Source: Alkalibacterium kapii (lineage in GTDB: Bacteria > Bacillota > Bacilli > Lactobacillales > Carnobacteriaceae_A). Taken from it: a DNA stretch of 60,271 nucleotides. Position 1 is the stretch's first letter, and each line of letters opens with the position of its first letter. The notes under the pieces are model-generated. The model ran no database searches. It saw only the letters and a program-made list of their open reading frames with translations, and was not told where the DNA came from. The stretch spans positions 1 to 60,271 of the forward strand of contig NZ_BJUY01000011.1 of the NCBI RefSeq assembly GCF_007988865.1. Direction: 5' to 3'. Position numbers and translations under genes: made by a program. Shown here piece after piece: positions 8,535 to 16,168 of the stretch.

Positions 8535-8735
8535 TTATTTCATGTAAGCTACTTGCTGTTTGATGCGTTTGTAGTCACTGTCAGAAACAAGTGCTGATTT
8601 ACGTAATTTACGCTTTTGTTTCTGTGTTTTGTTTGCAAACATATGACTACGTTTTGCATGACTTCTTTTCAGTTTTCCAGATCCTGTTCTTTTGAAACGT
8701 TTTGCTGATCCTCTATGCGTTTTTTGCTTAGGCAT
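8535..8735 (-). CDS. rpmI: 50S ribosomal protein L35
   Basis: A 66-residue basic protein of the large subunit, [15 protein letters not shown] with the conserved KTHRG start and a KRSHMF segment. I use the ATG at 8735, preceded by GGAGGAAAATATA; a further upstream start would add MEENI over the ribosome binding site. Lies between infC and rplT with 41 and 69 bp gaps. Confidence 0.98.
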   Translation of the reverse strand: MPKQKTHRGSAKRFKRTGSGKLKRSHAKRSHMFANKTQKQKRKLRKSALVSDSDYKRIKQQVAYMK

Positions 8736-8804
8736 TATATTTTCCTCCAATACTCTCGTCTATGATTTTAACCAGAGTCAATTATAGTCTGATTCTATTA
8801 GTTA

Positions 8805-9320
8805 CTACTTCTCACTTTTTGGTGCGAGCATTAAGAACATGCTGCGTCCATCCATTTTAGCTTTAGATTCAACTTGTGAAACGTCGGATGTTTCTTCCGC
8901 CATACGTTCCAGTACGTCACGTCCAATTTCTTTATGAGTGATCGCTCTTCCTCGGAAACGAATAGAAACTTTTACTTTATCGCCTTTTTCCAAGAACTTT
9001 CGAGCGTTGCGCAATTTAGTGTTGAAATCGTGGTCATCAATCGTTGGGCTTAAACGAATCTCTTTAACGTTGATCACTTTTTGATTTTTTCTTGCTTCCC
9101 GTTCTTTTTTCTGTTGTTCATAGCGATATTTACCGTAATCCATGATACGAGCCACTGGGGGTTTAGCATTAGGAGAAACGAGCACTAAGTCCAAACTGGA
9201 ATCTTCTGCTAATTTTAATGCTTTATTGCGTGAAATGACTCCTATCTGTTCACCGTCTTTACCTATCAATCGTACCTCTTTTGCGCGAATACGATCGTTG
9301 ACAATCATGTCTTTAGCTAT
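8805..9320 (-). CDS. infC: Translation initiation factor IF-3, ATA start codon
   Basis: IF3 binds the 30S subunit, blocks premature 50S joining and checks the start codon and initiator tRNA. The 171-residue protein has the N-terminal domain ([19 protein letters not shown]), a lysine-rich linker ([24 protein letters not shown] region) and the C-terminal domain ([21 protein letters not shown]). The Shine-Dalgarno GGAGG (9333-9329) is 8 nt before ATA (9320). The in-frame TTG and GTG further upstream lie within the Shine-Dalgarno itself, and the next ATG, at codon 5, lies too far downstream. Bacterial infC genes characteristically use ATT, ATC or ATA, which IF3 rejects, giving autoregulation. Confidence 0.95.
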   Translation of the reverse strand: MAKDMIVNDRIRAKEVRLIGKDGEQIGVISRNKALKLAEDSSLDLVLVSPNAKPPVARIMDYGKYRYEQQKKEREARKNQKVINVKEIRLSPTIDDHDFNTKLRNARKFLEKGDKVKVSIRFRGRAITHKEIGRDVLERMAEETSDVSQVESKAKMDGRSMFLMLAPKSEK

Positions 9321-9333
9321 GGTGGTCACCTCC
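9321..9333 (-). promoter_or_regulatory. infC ribosome binding site deciding the ATA start
   Basis: GGAGGTGA on the minus strand is nearly a full match to the 16S tail and is followed by 8 nt and ATA. The strong site fits a weak, IF3-sensitive start codon. Confidence 0.8.
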
Positions 9334-9335
9334 AA

Positions 9336-9508
9336 AGTATTTGCGAGAAAAACACAGAAAAAGGCGGATTTTCTATATCATATAGAAATCCCGCCTAATC
9401 TCCGCATAAAAACACAACTCATTGCGTTTAATTATATATACGTTCATATATGCCCAGAGACTAAAGTCACTTAGGCGAGAAGCGGGAGCTCCTGCTTTGT
9501 TTTCTCAA
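9336..9508 (-). promoter_or_regulatory. infC-rpmI-rplT leader RNA (L20-type attenuation leader)
   Basis: About 170 nt of untranslated leader between the promoter and infC. It contains a GC-rich 5' hairpin region (GCAGGAGCTCCCGC), then CGCCTAA (9477-9471), which is complementary to TTAGGCG (9398-9392), the foot of the attenuator. The two pairings exclude each other, so this is a terminator/antiterminator pair. Autoregulatory leaders controlled by L20 are known for this operon in Firmicutes; that L20 is the ligand here is inferred. Confidence 0.7.
9357..9398 (-). terminator. Attenuator hairpin in the infC leader
   Basis: Minus strand AGGCGG(G)ATTTCTATAT / TATAGAAAATCCGCCT stem (9396-9362) followed by TTTTTCTGTGTTTTT, located before the infC coding sequence. 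It is therefore a conditional terminator. Its 5' arm can pair instead with 9477-9471. Confidence 0.85.
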
Positions 9509-9515
9509 CTTTTAT

Positions 9516-9544
9516 ATCTTAACATCAATTCAAGTTGATGTCAA
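9516..9544 (-). promoter_or_regulatory. Promoter of the infC operon with spacer inverted repeat
   Basis: Minus strand: TTGACA (9544-9539), 17-nt spacer, TAAGAT (9521-9516), starting 4 bp after the thrS stop. The arms ACATCAA and TTGATGT (6-nt loop) overlap the -35 and reach the -10, so a regulator could bind here. It is also possible that the repeat is incidental. Confidence 0.8.
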
Positions 9545-9548
9545 ACGT

Positions 9549-11480
9549 TTATTTGCTGATCTCTTTTTTCAGCATTTCAACAAACTCATTTATGTCTACC
9601 GTTTCTGTTTTCTTTTCCCCGTACTTGCGAACAGACACACTGTTATCTTCAATCTCACTATCCCCGATCACAAGCTGATAAGGGATTTTAAGTGTCTGGG
9701 CTTCCCTTATTTTATAACCCATTTTTTCATTCCGCATATCCACTTCTACTCTAAAGCCTTCTTTTGAAAGCTCTTCTTGCAAGTCTCTTGCATAGTCTCC
9801 ATGGATGTCTAAATTAACAGGGATGATTTTAGCTTGGACTGGAGCAAGCCATGCTGGAAAAGCGCCTTTGTATCGTTCAATCAGATACGCAACAAATCTT
9901 TCCATGGTGGAAACGATTCCTCTGTGAATAACAACCGGCCGATGGTTGTCTTGACCATCTTCTCCTACATAGGTTAAGTCAAAACGTTCAGGCAGTAAAA
10001 AGTCCAGTTGTACTGTAGAGAGTGTTTCCTCTGTGCCTAGAGCTGTTTTCACCTGGACATCCAGTTTAGGTCCGTAGAAAGCCGCCTCACCCATCGCTTC
10101 AAAATATTCCAGTCCCATCTCGTCTAACGTTTCTTTCAGCATGCTCTCAGCTTTCAACCACATGGCATCGTCATCAAAATATTTTTCAGTATTTTCAGGA
10201 TCGCGGTAGCTCAGGCGGAAACGGTAGTCTTTGATATCAAAATCTTCATAAACCGCCAGCATCAAGTTTACCACTCTTCTAAACTCTTGCTTGATCTGGT
10301 CTGGACGTACAAATACATGTGCATCGTTTAGTGTCATCTCGCGTACTCTCTGAAGTCCAGATAAGGCGCCACTTTTTTCATAGCGATGCATTTGACCAAG
10401 CTCAGCTATGCGAATAGGCAAATCACGATAACTTCGTATACCATTTTTATAAACCATCATGTGATGTGGACAATTCATTGGACGCAGGACCAGCATTTCT
10501 CCGTCTCCCATATCCATTGGTGGAAACATATCTTCATGATAATGATCCCAATGTCCTGATTTTTTATAAAAATCAACATTCGCCATTATTGGTGTATAAA
10601 CATGTTCATAACCCAGTTTAATTTCTTTGTCAGTAATATAACGCTCAATGATCCGTCTGATCGTTGCTCCTTTAGGAAGCCAGAAAGGCAGCCCTGAACC
10701 CACTTCAGGATTAAGCATGAACAGATCAAGCTCTTTCCCTAGTTTACGGTGATCTCTCTGCTTTGCTTCCTCCCGCATTTTCAAATACTCTTTCAGGGAT
10801 TTTTTATCAAAGAATGCTGTCCCGTAAATACGCTGCATCATTTTATTATTTGAATTACCTCGCCAATAGGCACCAGCAAGAGAGAGCAGTTTGAATACTT
10901 GTATGCGCCCGGTTGATGGGACATGGACGCCACGACAAAGATCTGCGAATTCACCTTGCTCATATATGGTAATCACTTCGTCTTCGGGTAAATCATTAAT
11001 CAGTTCGATTTTATATGGATCGTTTTTAAAACGTTCCAAAGCATCTTCTCTACTGATTTCTTTTCTTATGATTGGAAAATTTTCTTTTACAATCGCCATC
11101 ATTTCATTTTCAATTTTCCCTAAATCTTCATCGGTGATGGGATCGCTTGTATCTGTGTCATAATAGAACCCGTTTTCAATAGCCGGACCTACCCCAAATT
11201 TTGCATCAGGATACAACCGTTTAACTGCTTGAGCCATGAGATGTGCGGCTGAGTGCCTGAGTACAGACAAGGCATCTTCATGATCAGGTGTGATGATTTC
11301 AAGAAAGCCATCATTTTTTAAGGATCGGTTGTAATCTATCAATTCTCCGTTCCATTTTGCAGCTAATCCTTTTTTTTCCAGAGACTTAGCTATGCTTTTA
11401 GCCACTTCTTTGGGAGTCGCCCCTTGCTCAACTTCTTTGATTGTACCATCAGGTAAAGTCACTTTGATATAATCTGTCAT
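9549..11480 (-). CDS. thrS: Threonyl-tRNA synthetase
   Basis: Charges tRNA-Thr. The 643-residue class II enzyme has the TGS domain (residues 1-62, [19 protein letters not shown]), the editing domain with [12 protein letters not shown] and later [10 protein letters not shown], the catalytic core with motif 2-type [14 protein letters not shown] and [17 protein letters not shown], the motif 3 region [17 protein letters not shown], and the anticodon-binding C-terminal domain ([10 protein letters not shown] onward). Full length for the bacterial type. ATG follows AAGGAGG. A T-box leader controls it. No own terminator is seen before the infC promoter. Confidence 0.97.
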   Translation of the reverse strand: MTDYIKVTLPDGTIKEVEQGATPKEVAKSIAKSLEKKGLAAKWNGELIDYNRSLKNDGFLEIITPDHEDALSVLRHSAAHLMAQAVKRLYPDAKFGVGPAIENGFYYDTDTSDPITDEDLGKIENEMMAIVKENFPIIRKEISREDALERFKNDPYKIELINDLPEDEVITIYEQGEFADLCRGVHVPSTGRIQVFKLLSLAGAYWRGNSNNKMMQRIYGTAFFDKKSLKEYLKMREEAKQRDHRKLGKELDLFMLNPEVGSGLPFWLPKGATIRRIIERYITDKEIKLGYEHVYTPIMANVDFYKKSGHWDHYHEDMFPPMDMGDGEMLVLRPMNCPHHMMVYKNGIRSYRDLPIRIAELGQMHRYEKSGALSGLQRVREMTLNDAHVFVRPDQIKQEFRRVVNLMLAVYEDFDIKDYRFRLSYRDPENTEKYFDDDAMWLKAESMLKETLDEMGLEYFEAMGEAAFYGPKLDVQVKTALGTEETLSTVQLDFLLPERFDLTYVGEDGQDNHRPVVIHRGIVSTMERFVAYLIERYKGAFPAWLAPVQAKIIPVNLDIHGDYARDLQEELSKEGFRVEVDMRNEKMGYKIREAQTLKIPYQLVIGDSEIEDNSVSVRKYGEKKTETVDINEFVEMLKKEISK

Positions 11481-11494
11481 TTTAATTCCTCCTT

Positions 11495-11755
11495 ATATAA
11501 CTAAAGACGTCCCATTGAATGAAAGAATTCATTCAATGGGACGTCTTTAGTTTACGTGGTTCCACCCAGTTTCATAGAAAGGGACAGAATCCCCAACTAT
11601 CTTCGTTTCCCGTTAACGCCGGGAGTACGGCTATCTTTACTCATCGTTCAAAACAGCACTCAAAAGTGGTCTGTGACAGGTAATCTTGAGAATGTTCCAG
11701 CATTCATTCTCTCTCTGGAAAGATACATTGACACAGGTGTCTTTTTCTTCGTTTT
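11495..11755 (-). promoter_or_regulatory. T-box riboswitch (threonine) of thrS
   Basis: Leader RNA that senses uncharged tRNA-Thr. The T-box UGGGUGGAACCACGU is at 11567-11553. The antiterminator pairs UGGG/CCCA and ACGU/ACGU around the UGGAACC bulge, and the same ACGUCCCA forms the 5' arm of the hairpin at 11501-11550. An AG-rich AGAGAGAG element of stem I is at about 11719-11712. A candidate specifier ACC (Thr) occurs in GAUUACCUGUCACAG at about 11680; the specifier assignment is tentative. Confidence 0.85.
11501..11550 (-). terminator. Regulatory hairpin of the thrS T-box, weak U-tract
   Basis: Perfect 22-bp arms (CTAAAGACGTCCCATTGAAT... and complement) with a 6-nt loop. Instead of a run of U, the hairpin is followed by TTATATAAGGAGG, so the thrS ribosome binding site starts 6 nt after the stem. 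Confidence 0.75.
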
Positions 11756-11765
11756 ATTTGTTTCG

Positions 11766-11794
11766 ATAGTATCATAAGTTCACTGTCAACACAA
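11766..11794 (-). promoter_or_regulatory. Possible thrS promoter
   Basis: Minus strand TTGTGT (11794-11789), 17 nt, TACTAT (11771-11766). A better -35 hexamer TTGACA (11789-11784) overlaps but has no -10 at the usual distance. Tentative. Confidence 0.4.
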
Positions 11795-11804
11795 TACTTT
11801 CCGC

Positions 11805-12737
11805 TTATTTGTGTCTTCTGTTTTCCCCGGACATTTCAACTTCTTCTGTCAGAAATTTCACTCTTTCCATGATACGCTTGGCTTTCAATGGTTCATTTTC
11901 TCCGCGCTGTGATTGAGTTAAATGTTCATTTTCAAGTTGCTCCATATCAAAATTGGAAGTGAAAAATGTTGGAAGTTCCTGCTGCATACGGTATTGTAAT
12001 ATCACTCCAAGGATATCATCTCTGATCCATGATGACATGGAATCCGCTCCAATATCGTCGATCATCAGGATGGAGGCTCGTTTAAAACTGTCCAGTTTAT
12101 CTTCTGTTGTGTTTTTACCTATTGAGTTCTTCATTTCAACAGCAAATGTTGGGAAATGAACGATTGTGGAAGGGTATCCCTGTTCAGATAATTCATGAGC
12201 AATCGCACCCAGTAAATAGGTTTTTCCCACTCCAAAGGCTCCGTATAGATATAAGCCTTTATGGAAAGTATTGGGAGAATCGAGGTAGCTTTCTACAAAG
12301 ACCATGGCTTTTTCTAAAGCATGCTGCCTTCTTTTTGTGACATCGAAAGCTTCAAATGAGGCATTCTTCAAGTCTTTAGGCATAAAAACTGAGTGTATAC
12401 GATTCTTTATTTTTTCTTCTGTTCTTTTATTGATCAGTTCAGTAGTTGGTTCATATACCACATCGATCCGGTGATTATTCAATATCAGCTTTGGGGTGTA
12501 GCCTGGAGCCAGTTCACCGGTCATTGTTTGAGACTTATGTTTTTCAGAAACAAATTCATAAAGTTTAGCCGCACTTCGTTCGATCGCATTCTTATCTAAC
12601 ACTTCTTTATGCATTGCTAAAAACTTTTTGACATCGGGATCACTGAAAACCTGATTTTTCATGATATCTCTAAATGTCTGATTCAGTTTCTTTGCATCCA
12701 TCATTTTTTCTAATTGACTTTTTAGGCTCTCCATCAT
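11805..12737 (-). CDS. dnaI: Primosomal protein DnaI (helicase loader)
   Basis: DnaI is the AAA+ ATPase that loads the replicative helicase DnaC at oriC and at restarted forks. The 310-residue protein has an N-terminal helicase-binding region (about 1-135), then Walker A GAFGVGKTY (about residues 166-174), Walker B SILMIDDIGAD and a sensor segment FFTSNFDMEQLE. Its start overlaps the dnaB stop (ATGATG), showing translational coupling. Two ATG codons occur in tandem; the first is used here. Confidence 0.96.
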   Translation of the reverse strand: MMESLKSQLEKMMDAKKLNQTFRDIMKNQVFSDPDVKKFLAMHKEVLDKNAIERSAAKLYEFVSEKHKSQTMTGELAPGYTPKLILNNHRIDVVYEPTTELINKRTEEKIKNRIHSVFMPKDLKNASFEAFDVTKRRQHALEKAMVFVESYLDSPNTFHKGLYLYGAFGVGKTYLLGAIAHELSEQGYPSTIVHFPTFAVEMKNSIGKNTTEDKLDSFKRASILMIDDIGADSMSSWIRDDILGVILQYRMQQELPTFFTSNFDMEQLENEHLTQSQRGENEPLKAKRIMERVKFLTEEVEMSGENRRHK

Positions 12738-14122
12738 TTATCACCACTTTTCTGTTGCCGAATTTTTTTCAGTTTTTCTCTAAACGCTTCTTCCTCTTCC
12801 TGACTCAACCGTTCATCTTTTTCTTCAGACTCCATTGCCCATGAAGGCAGCGTTTCTCTTCGACTGGATACGTTGGATTTATAACTTTTTTTGGATCGGT
12901 ACTGTTTTTTGCTGTTTTTTTCATTGACATCATCGTAAAACCCTTTAACCTTCAACATTGCATCTTCTGGTGATACAACATCACTCTGTGCCCAATCATT
13001 CGCAATTTTATTCGCTAAATTCTTTTCCAGCATCGGAGCATTTTTAACAATCAATATATAATTCATCAATATGTTGATGACACTTGTAGTCAGGGGCGAA
13101 CGTTCAACTAATTCTTTTAATAACCATCTTTCATTAGAGGTGACATAACCGCCTTTTTGCTGTTTTATGGATTTCAGATACGCATACGGTTGAGTCTTTT
13201 CAGCGTGGAGTAGAATTTCGATTTCTTCTTGTTTAAACCCTTTTGCTTTTAATTGCCGGGCTCTTTTATCTTCGGATCGAGAGTGGTTCCGTTCATTTTT
13301 ATGTTTTTTGGTTTCACCTAAAAATCGCTGATGAACGACACGCGTCAATTGTTTTTCGCTGATTTCTCCAGAAGTGATATCGGCTGATTCCAACACGATT
13401 TTCTGCATAGTCAATTCATTGATAGAATAAATCAGATGAAACGTTTCTATTAATTTTTTCACATCAGAAGTCAGTGATTGTGGGCTTATAAAATGCTTGT
13501 TGAGCCCTGCCAAAAAGAATTCCCAGTCAAAATCACTCTCTTTCAGCACATTATCCCCTAACGATGAAGGCTTATCTTGCTGATCACGTATATCAGTGGT
13601 TTTAAGGACATCGAAGTGATTCTCCATATTAAAATCGATCACTTCATGGAAGGACTTAGTGATTTCTTTGTACTTCTCAATATAATGACTCGTTTTTAAA
13701 TACTTTGCTTTTAAATCTGAAACTAGTCGTTCGCCTAGTTTTTCAGTAAGCATCATTTTTAACATTGTATCATTGAAGAATTGTTTGGGTGTCAAAGGTG
13801 ACTCGATGATGATTAAATATGCCTCTTCATTTTCTCTGTGTCTGTATACTTTAACAAGACCATAAGCTTCCAGTTTGATTCTTGCTTCATAATATTCTCT
13901 TATTCCTAGATCTATGTGTGAAAGAATATCTGAAAGAGGTAATTCTTTACTCTCAGATGCACTCAGGATCTCTTTGATTGCTAAATACAGACTAGCTGCC
14001 TTCAGACCCATCAGTGGCTGATATAAAGAGAGCACGGTCGATACGTCAAGATCAGATATAATCTCTGACCTCGTTAGTATGAGCGTATCTTTGGGACTTA
14101 AATTTTTCCACGGGTAACTCAT
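12734..14122 (-). CDS. dnaB: Replication initiation and membrane attachment protein DnaB
   Basis: A 462-residue protein of the Firmicutes DnaB/DnaD family (not the Escherichia coli helicase) which works with DnaD and DnaI to load the helicase. The N-terminal winged-helix region (SEIISDLDVSTVLSLYQPLMGLKAASLYLAI) and a C-terminal DnaB_2-type YxxxI region (NEWLLKEL-like, VINILMNYILIVKNAPMLEKNLANKIANDWAQ) are recognisable, followed by a charged tail rich in Lys, Arg and Glu. It lies between nrdR and dnaI as in Bacillus. Confidence 0.95.
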   Translation of the reverse strand: MSYPWKNLSPKDTLILTRSEIISDLDVSTVLSLYQPLMGLKAASLYLAIKEILSASESKELPLSDILSHIDLGIREYYEARIKLEAYGLVKVYRHRENEEAYLIIIESPLTPKQFFNDTMLKMMLTEKLGERLVSDLKAKYLKTSHYIEKYKEITKSFHEVIDFNMENHFDVLKTTDIRDQQDKPSSLGDNVLKESDFDWEFFLAGLNKHFISPQSLTSDVKKLIETFHLIYSINELTMQKIVLESADITSGEISEKQLTRVVHQRFLGETKKHKNERNHSRSEDKRARQLKAKGFKQEEIEILLHAEKTQPYAYLKSIKQQKGGYVTSNERWLLKELVERSPLTTSVINILMNYILIVKNAPMLEKNLANKIANDWAQSDVVSPEDAMLKVKGFYDDVNEKNSKKQYRSKKSYKSNVSSRRETLPSWAMESEEKDERLSQEEEEAFREKLKKIRQQKSGDK

Positions 14123-14138
14123 TTATGCTTTTATCCTT

Positions 14139-14606
14139 TCACTCACTCTTTTTCCTTTTTTTTTCGAGTTCTTTCATCTCCTGCATGAAAACATCAATGT
14201 CTTTGAACTGACGATAGACGCTTGCAAAACGGATATAGGCAACGTCATCTAAATCAACAAGTTCTTCCATAACATATTCACCGATTTTTGTTGAAGGAAC
14301 TTCGCTGACACCCAGGTCACGGAGTTTACGTTCCACTTTATTCACGATGTTCTCCTGGTCTTCTGCAGATACTGGCCGTTTCTCACATGCCCGGCGTATG
14401 CCCCGGAGTAGTTTTTCTCTACTGAATTCTTCACGGTTTCCATTCTTTTTAACAACTAAAATAGCACTTTGTTCGACCCTTTCAAATGTAGTAAATCTGA
14501 AAGAACAGTTGTCACACTCGCGTCTTCTTCTTATAGCCCGTCCATCTTCAGCAGGACGACTATCTATCACTCTGCTTCCATTGTGTCGGCATCTTGGACA
14601 ATACAT
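14139..14606 (-). CDS. nrdR: Transcriptional repressor NrdR
   Basis: NrdR is a zinc-ribbon, ATP-cone repressor of ribonucleotide reductase genes. The 155-residue protein has zinc cysteines C3, C6, C31 and C34 (MYCPRC and CDNC), the arginine-rich AIRRRRECD and an ATP-cone ([19 protein letters not shown]). I chose ATG 14606 because CPRC at residues 3-6 is family-typical and AAAGGG precedes it. The operon position before dnaB matches Bacillus. No pair of NrdR boxes was identified here. Confidence 0.96.
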   Translation of the reverse strand: MYCPRCRHNGSRVIDSRPAEDGRAIRRRRECDNCSFRFTTFERVEQSAILVVKKNGNREEFSREKLLRGIRRACEKRPVSAEDQENIVNKVERKLRDLGVSEVPSTKIGEYVMEELVDLDDVAYIRFASVYRQFKDIDVFMQEMKELEKKRKKSE

Positions 14607-14664
14607 GTATTTCAGCCCTTTACTTTGGATTTCTTGTATCAATTATATCACATGACCAGAATCG

Positions 14665-15261
14665 TTACGACAGTCTATTTTTTTCAAGCCACTGATCTAC
14701 CTGTTTTTTAGTCTGTTCTAAAGTGCTGTTATTATCTATTACGATGTCTGCTTTTTCTTTTTTTTCATTCAACGGCTGCTGGGATCTTATACGTTTCAGT
14801 GCATCTGCTTCTTTTAGTTCATCCCTTTTTTTTAATCGTTCCAACTGTGTGCTGCTGTCTGTGTAAACGACCATTACTTTATCAACGACTTTTTCATAAC
14901 CCGCTTCATATAACAGAGGAATATCAACAACTATCAGCGAGTGATCCTTCTGCATCAATTCTTTTTTCTTTCTTATCAGTTCCTTGTAAATTTCTTTTTC
15001 GACAAGTTCATTTAAACGTTTAAGTTTATCCTGATCATTGAACACAATATCACCTAACCGTTTTCTATTGATTGATTTATCAGCGTCAAGTATTTCCTCA
15101 CCAAAGTGCTCAATGACTTTTAAATAGGCAGGTTCTCCTGGTTCCAAAACTTTTCGGGCAATAATATCAGCATCTATAACAGGAAAACCCTGTTCACTAA
15201 AATATCGACTGACAGTAGACTTTCCACTTGCAATCCCACCAGTCAATCCTAAAATAAGCAC
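14665..15261 (-). CDS. coaE: Dephospho-CoA kinase
   Basis: Catalyses the last step of coenzyme A synthesis, ATP-dependent phosphorylation of dephospho-CoA. The 198-residue P-loop kinase has LGLTGGIASGKST (Walker A, residues 4-16), FPVIDADIIAR and VVDIPLLYEAGYE. I chose GTG 15261 because AAGGAGG is 8 nt upstream and the protein then begins right at the kinase core; a longer reading from 15300 would overlap mutM and add 13 residues over the ribosome binding site. It sits 14 bp after mutM. Confidence 0.95.
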   Translation of the reverse strand: MLILGLTGGIASGKSTVSRYFSEQGFPVIDADIIARKVLEPGEPAYLKVIEHFGEEILDADKSINRKRLGDIVFNDQDKLKRLNELVEKEIYKELIRKKKELMQKDHSLIVVDIPLLYEAGYEKVVDKVMVVYTDSSTQLERLKKRDELKEADALKRIRSQQPLNEKKEKADIVIDNNSTLEQTKKQVDQWLEKNRLS

Positions 15262-15275
15262 GCGATATTCCCTCC

Positions 15276-16100
15276 TTACATCTTTTGACAATTCGGACAA
15301 TAGTGTGTTCCCCGCTGGGCTACTTTAATTTTTTCTATTGTATTCCTGCAGCGGGAACATTTCTCGTTCGTTTTTCCATATACTGATAAATATGTTTGAT
15401 AACTGCCTTCTGTTCCGTAGGCATTTGAATACGTTCGAATGGTCGTCCCACCATTTTCTACAGCACATCGTATTATTTTAATGATAGATTCTCTTAAGCG
15501 GCAGATTTCATCGTATTCAAGTTCCTTTCCTTTTTTCTCTGGATGGATATACGCATCATAAAGGATTTCATCAGCATAAATATTACCTATACCAGCTACG
15601 ATCGTCTGATCGAGTAAACAGGCTTTAATCGGTCGTCCTGTCTTCTCCAAGGCCTTCACTAAATGACTGACAGTCAATGCCTCATCTGTGGGTTCCGGTC
15701 CAAGATTTATAATAGAAGGGTGATCTTTCAGCTTTCCTTTTTTTACTAAACTCATTTTTCCGAATTTCCTTACGTCAAGATACCTGAGTTCTTTTATGTT
15801 ATCTAATTCAAAAACGACATGTGTGTGTTTTGTCAATGGTTCATCCCTATTTTCCAGTCGATACTTCCCTTCCATTCTTAAATGACTGATAAGAATATCA
15901 CTGTCCAGTATAAACAGCAAAAATTTCCCCCGACGTTTTATATCAGTGATTATTTGTCCAGTTGTTCTGCGTTTAAACTCAGATACAGAAGGGTTTTTAA
16001 TGATATTGTCCCAGTATACCCGGGTTTCAGTTATCGATTTGCCGACAACTAATTGCTTTAGTCCATTTTTTACACTTTCTACTTCGGGTAATTCAGGCAT
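15276..16100 (-). CDS. mutM: Formamidopyrimidine-DNA glycosylase (MutM/Fpg)
   Basis: Base-excision repair enzyme that removes 8-oxoguanine and cleaves the abasic site. The 274-residue protein starts MPELPEVE, giving the catalytic Pro2 and Glu3 after methionine removal, has the LDQTIVAGIGNIYADEILY helix-two-turn-helix and ends in a four-cysteine zinc finger (CSRC and CPNC). It is downstream of polA, as in Bacillus, with a small hairpin between them. Confidence 0.97.
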   Translation of the reverse strand: MPELPEVESVKNGLKQLVVGKSITETRVYWDNIIKNPSVSEFKRRTTGQIITDIKRRGKFLLFILDSDILISHLRMEGKYRLENRDEPLTKHTHVVFELDNIKELRYLDVRKFGKMSLVKKGKLKDHPSIINLGPEPTDEALTVSHLVKALEKTGRPIKACLLDQTIVAGIGNIYADEILYDAYIHPEKKGKELEYDEICRLRESIIKIIRCAVENGGTTIRTYSNAYGTEGSYQTYLSVYGKTNEKCSRCRNTIEKIKVAQRGTHYCPNCQKM

Positions 16101-16131
16101 GCTTCAACTCTTCCTTTTTTATTGATCGAGT

Positions 16132-16158
16132 AAAAGAAGCGAGAATAATTCTCGCTTC
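16132..16158 (-). terminator. Hairpin between polA and mutM
   Basis: Minus strand after mutM is not involved; the transcript runs polA then mutM. GAAGCGAGAA / TTCTCGCTTC (10-bp arms, 3-nt loop) followed by only four T comes just after the polA stop. It is likely a partial terminator that lowers readthrough into mutM. Confidence 0.6.
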
Positions 16159-16168
16159 AAATCATTTA

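Noticed and set aside
9142-9474. Plus-strand open frame antisense to infC and its leader
   Set aside because: No ribosome binding site, and it runs through the attenuator; it is a shadow of infC.
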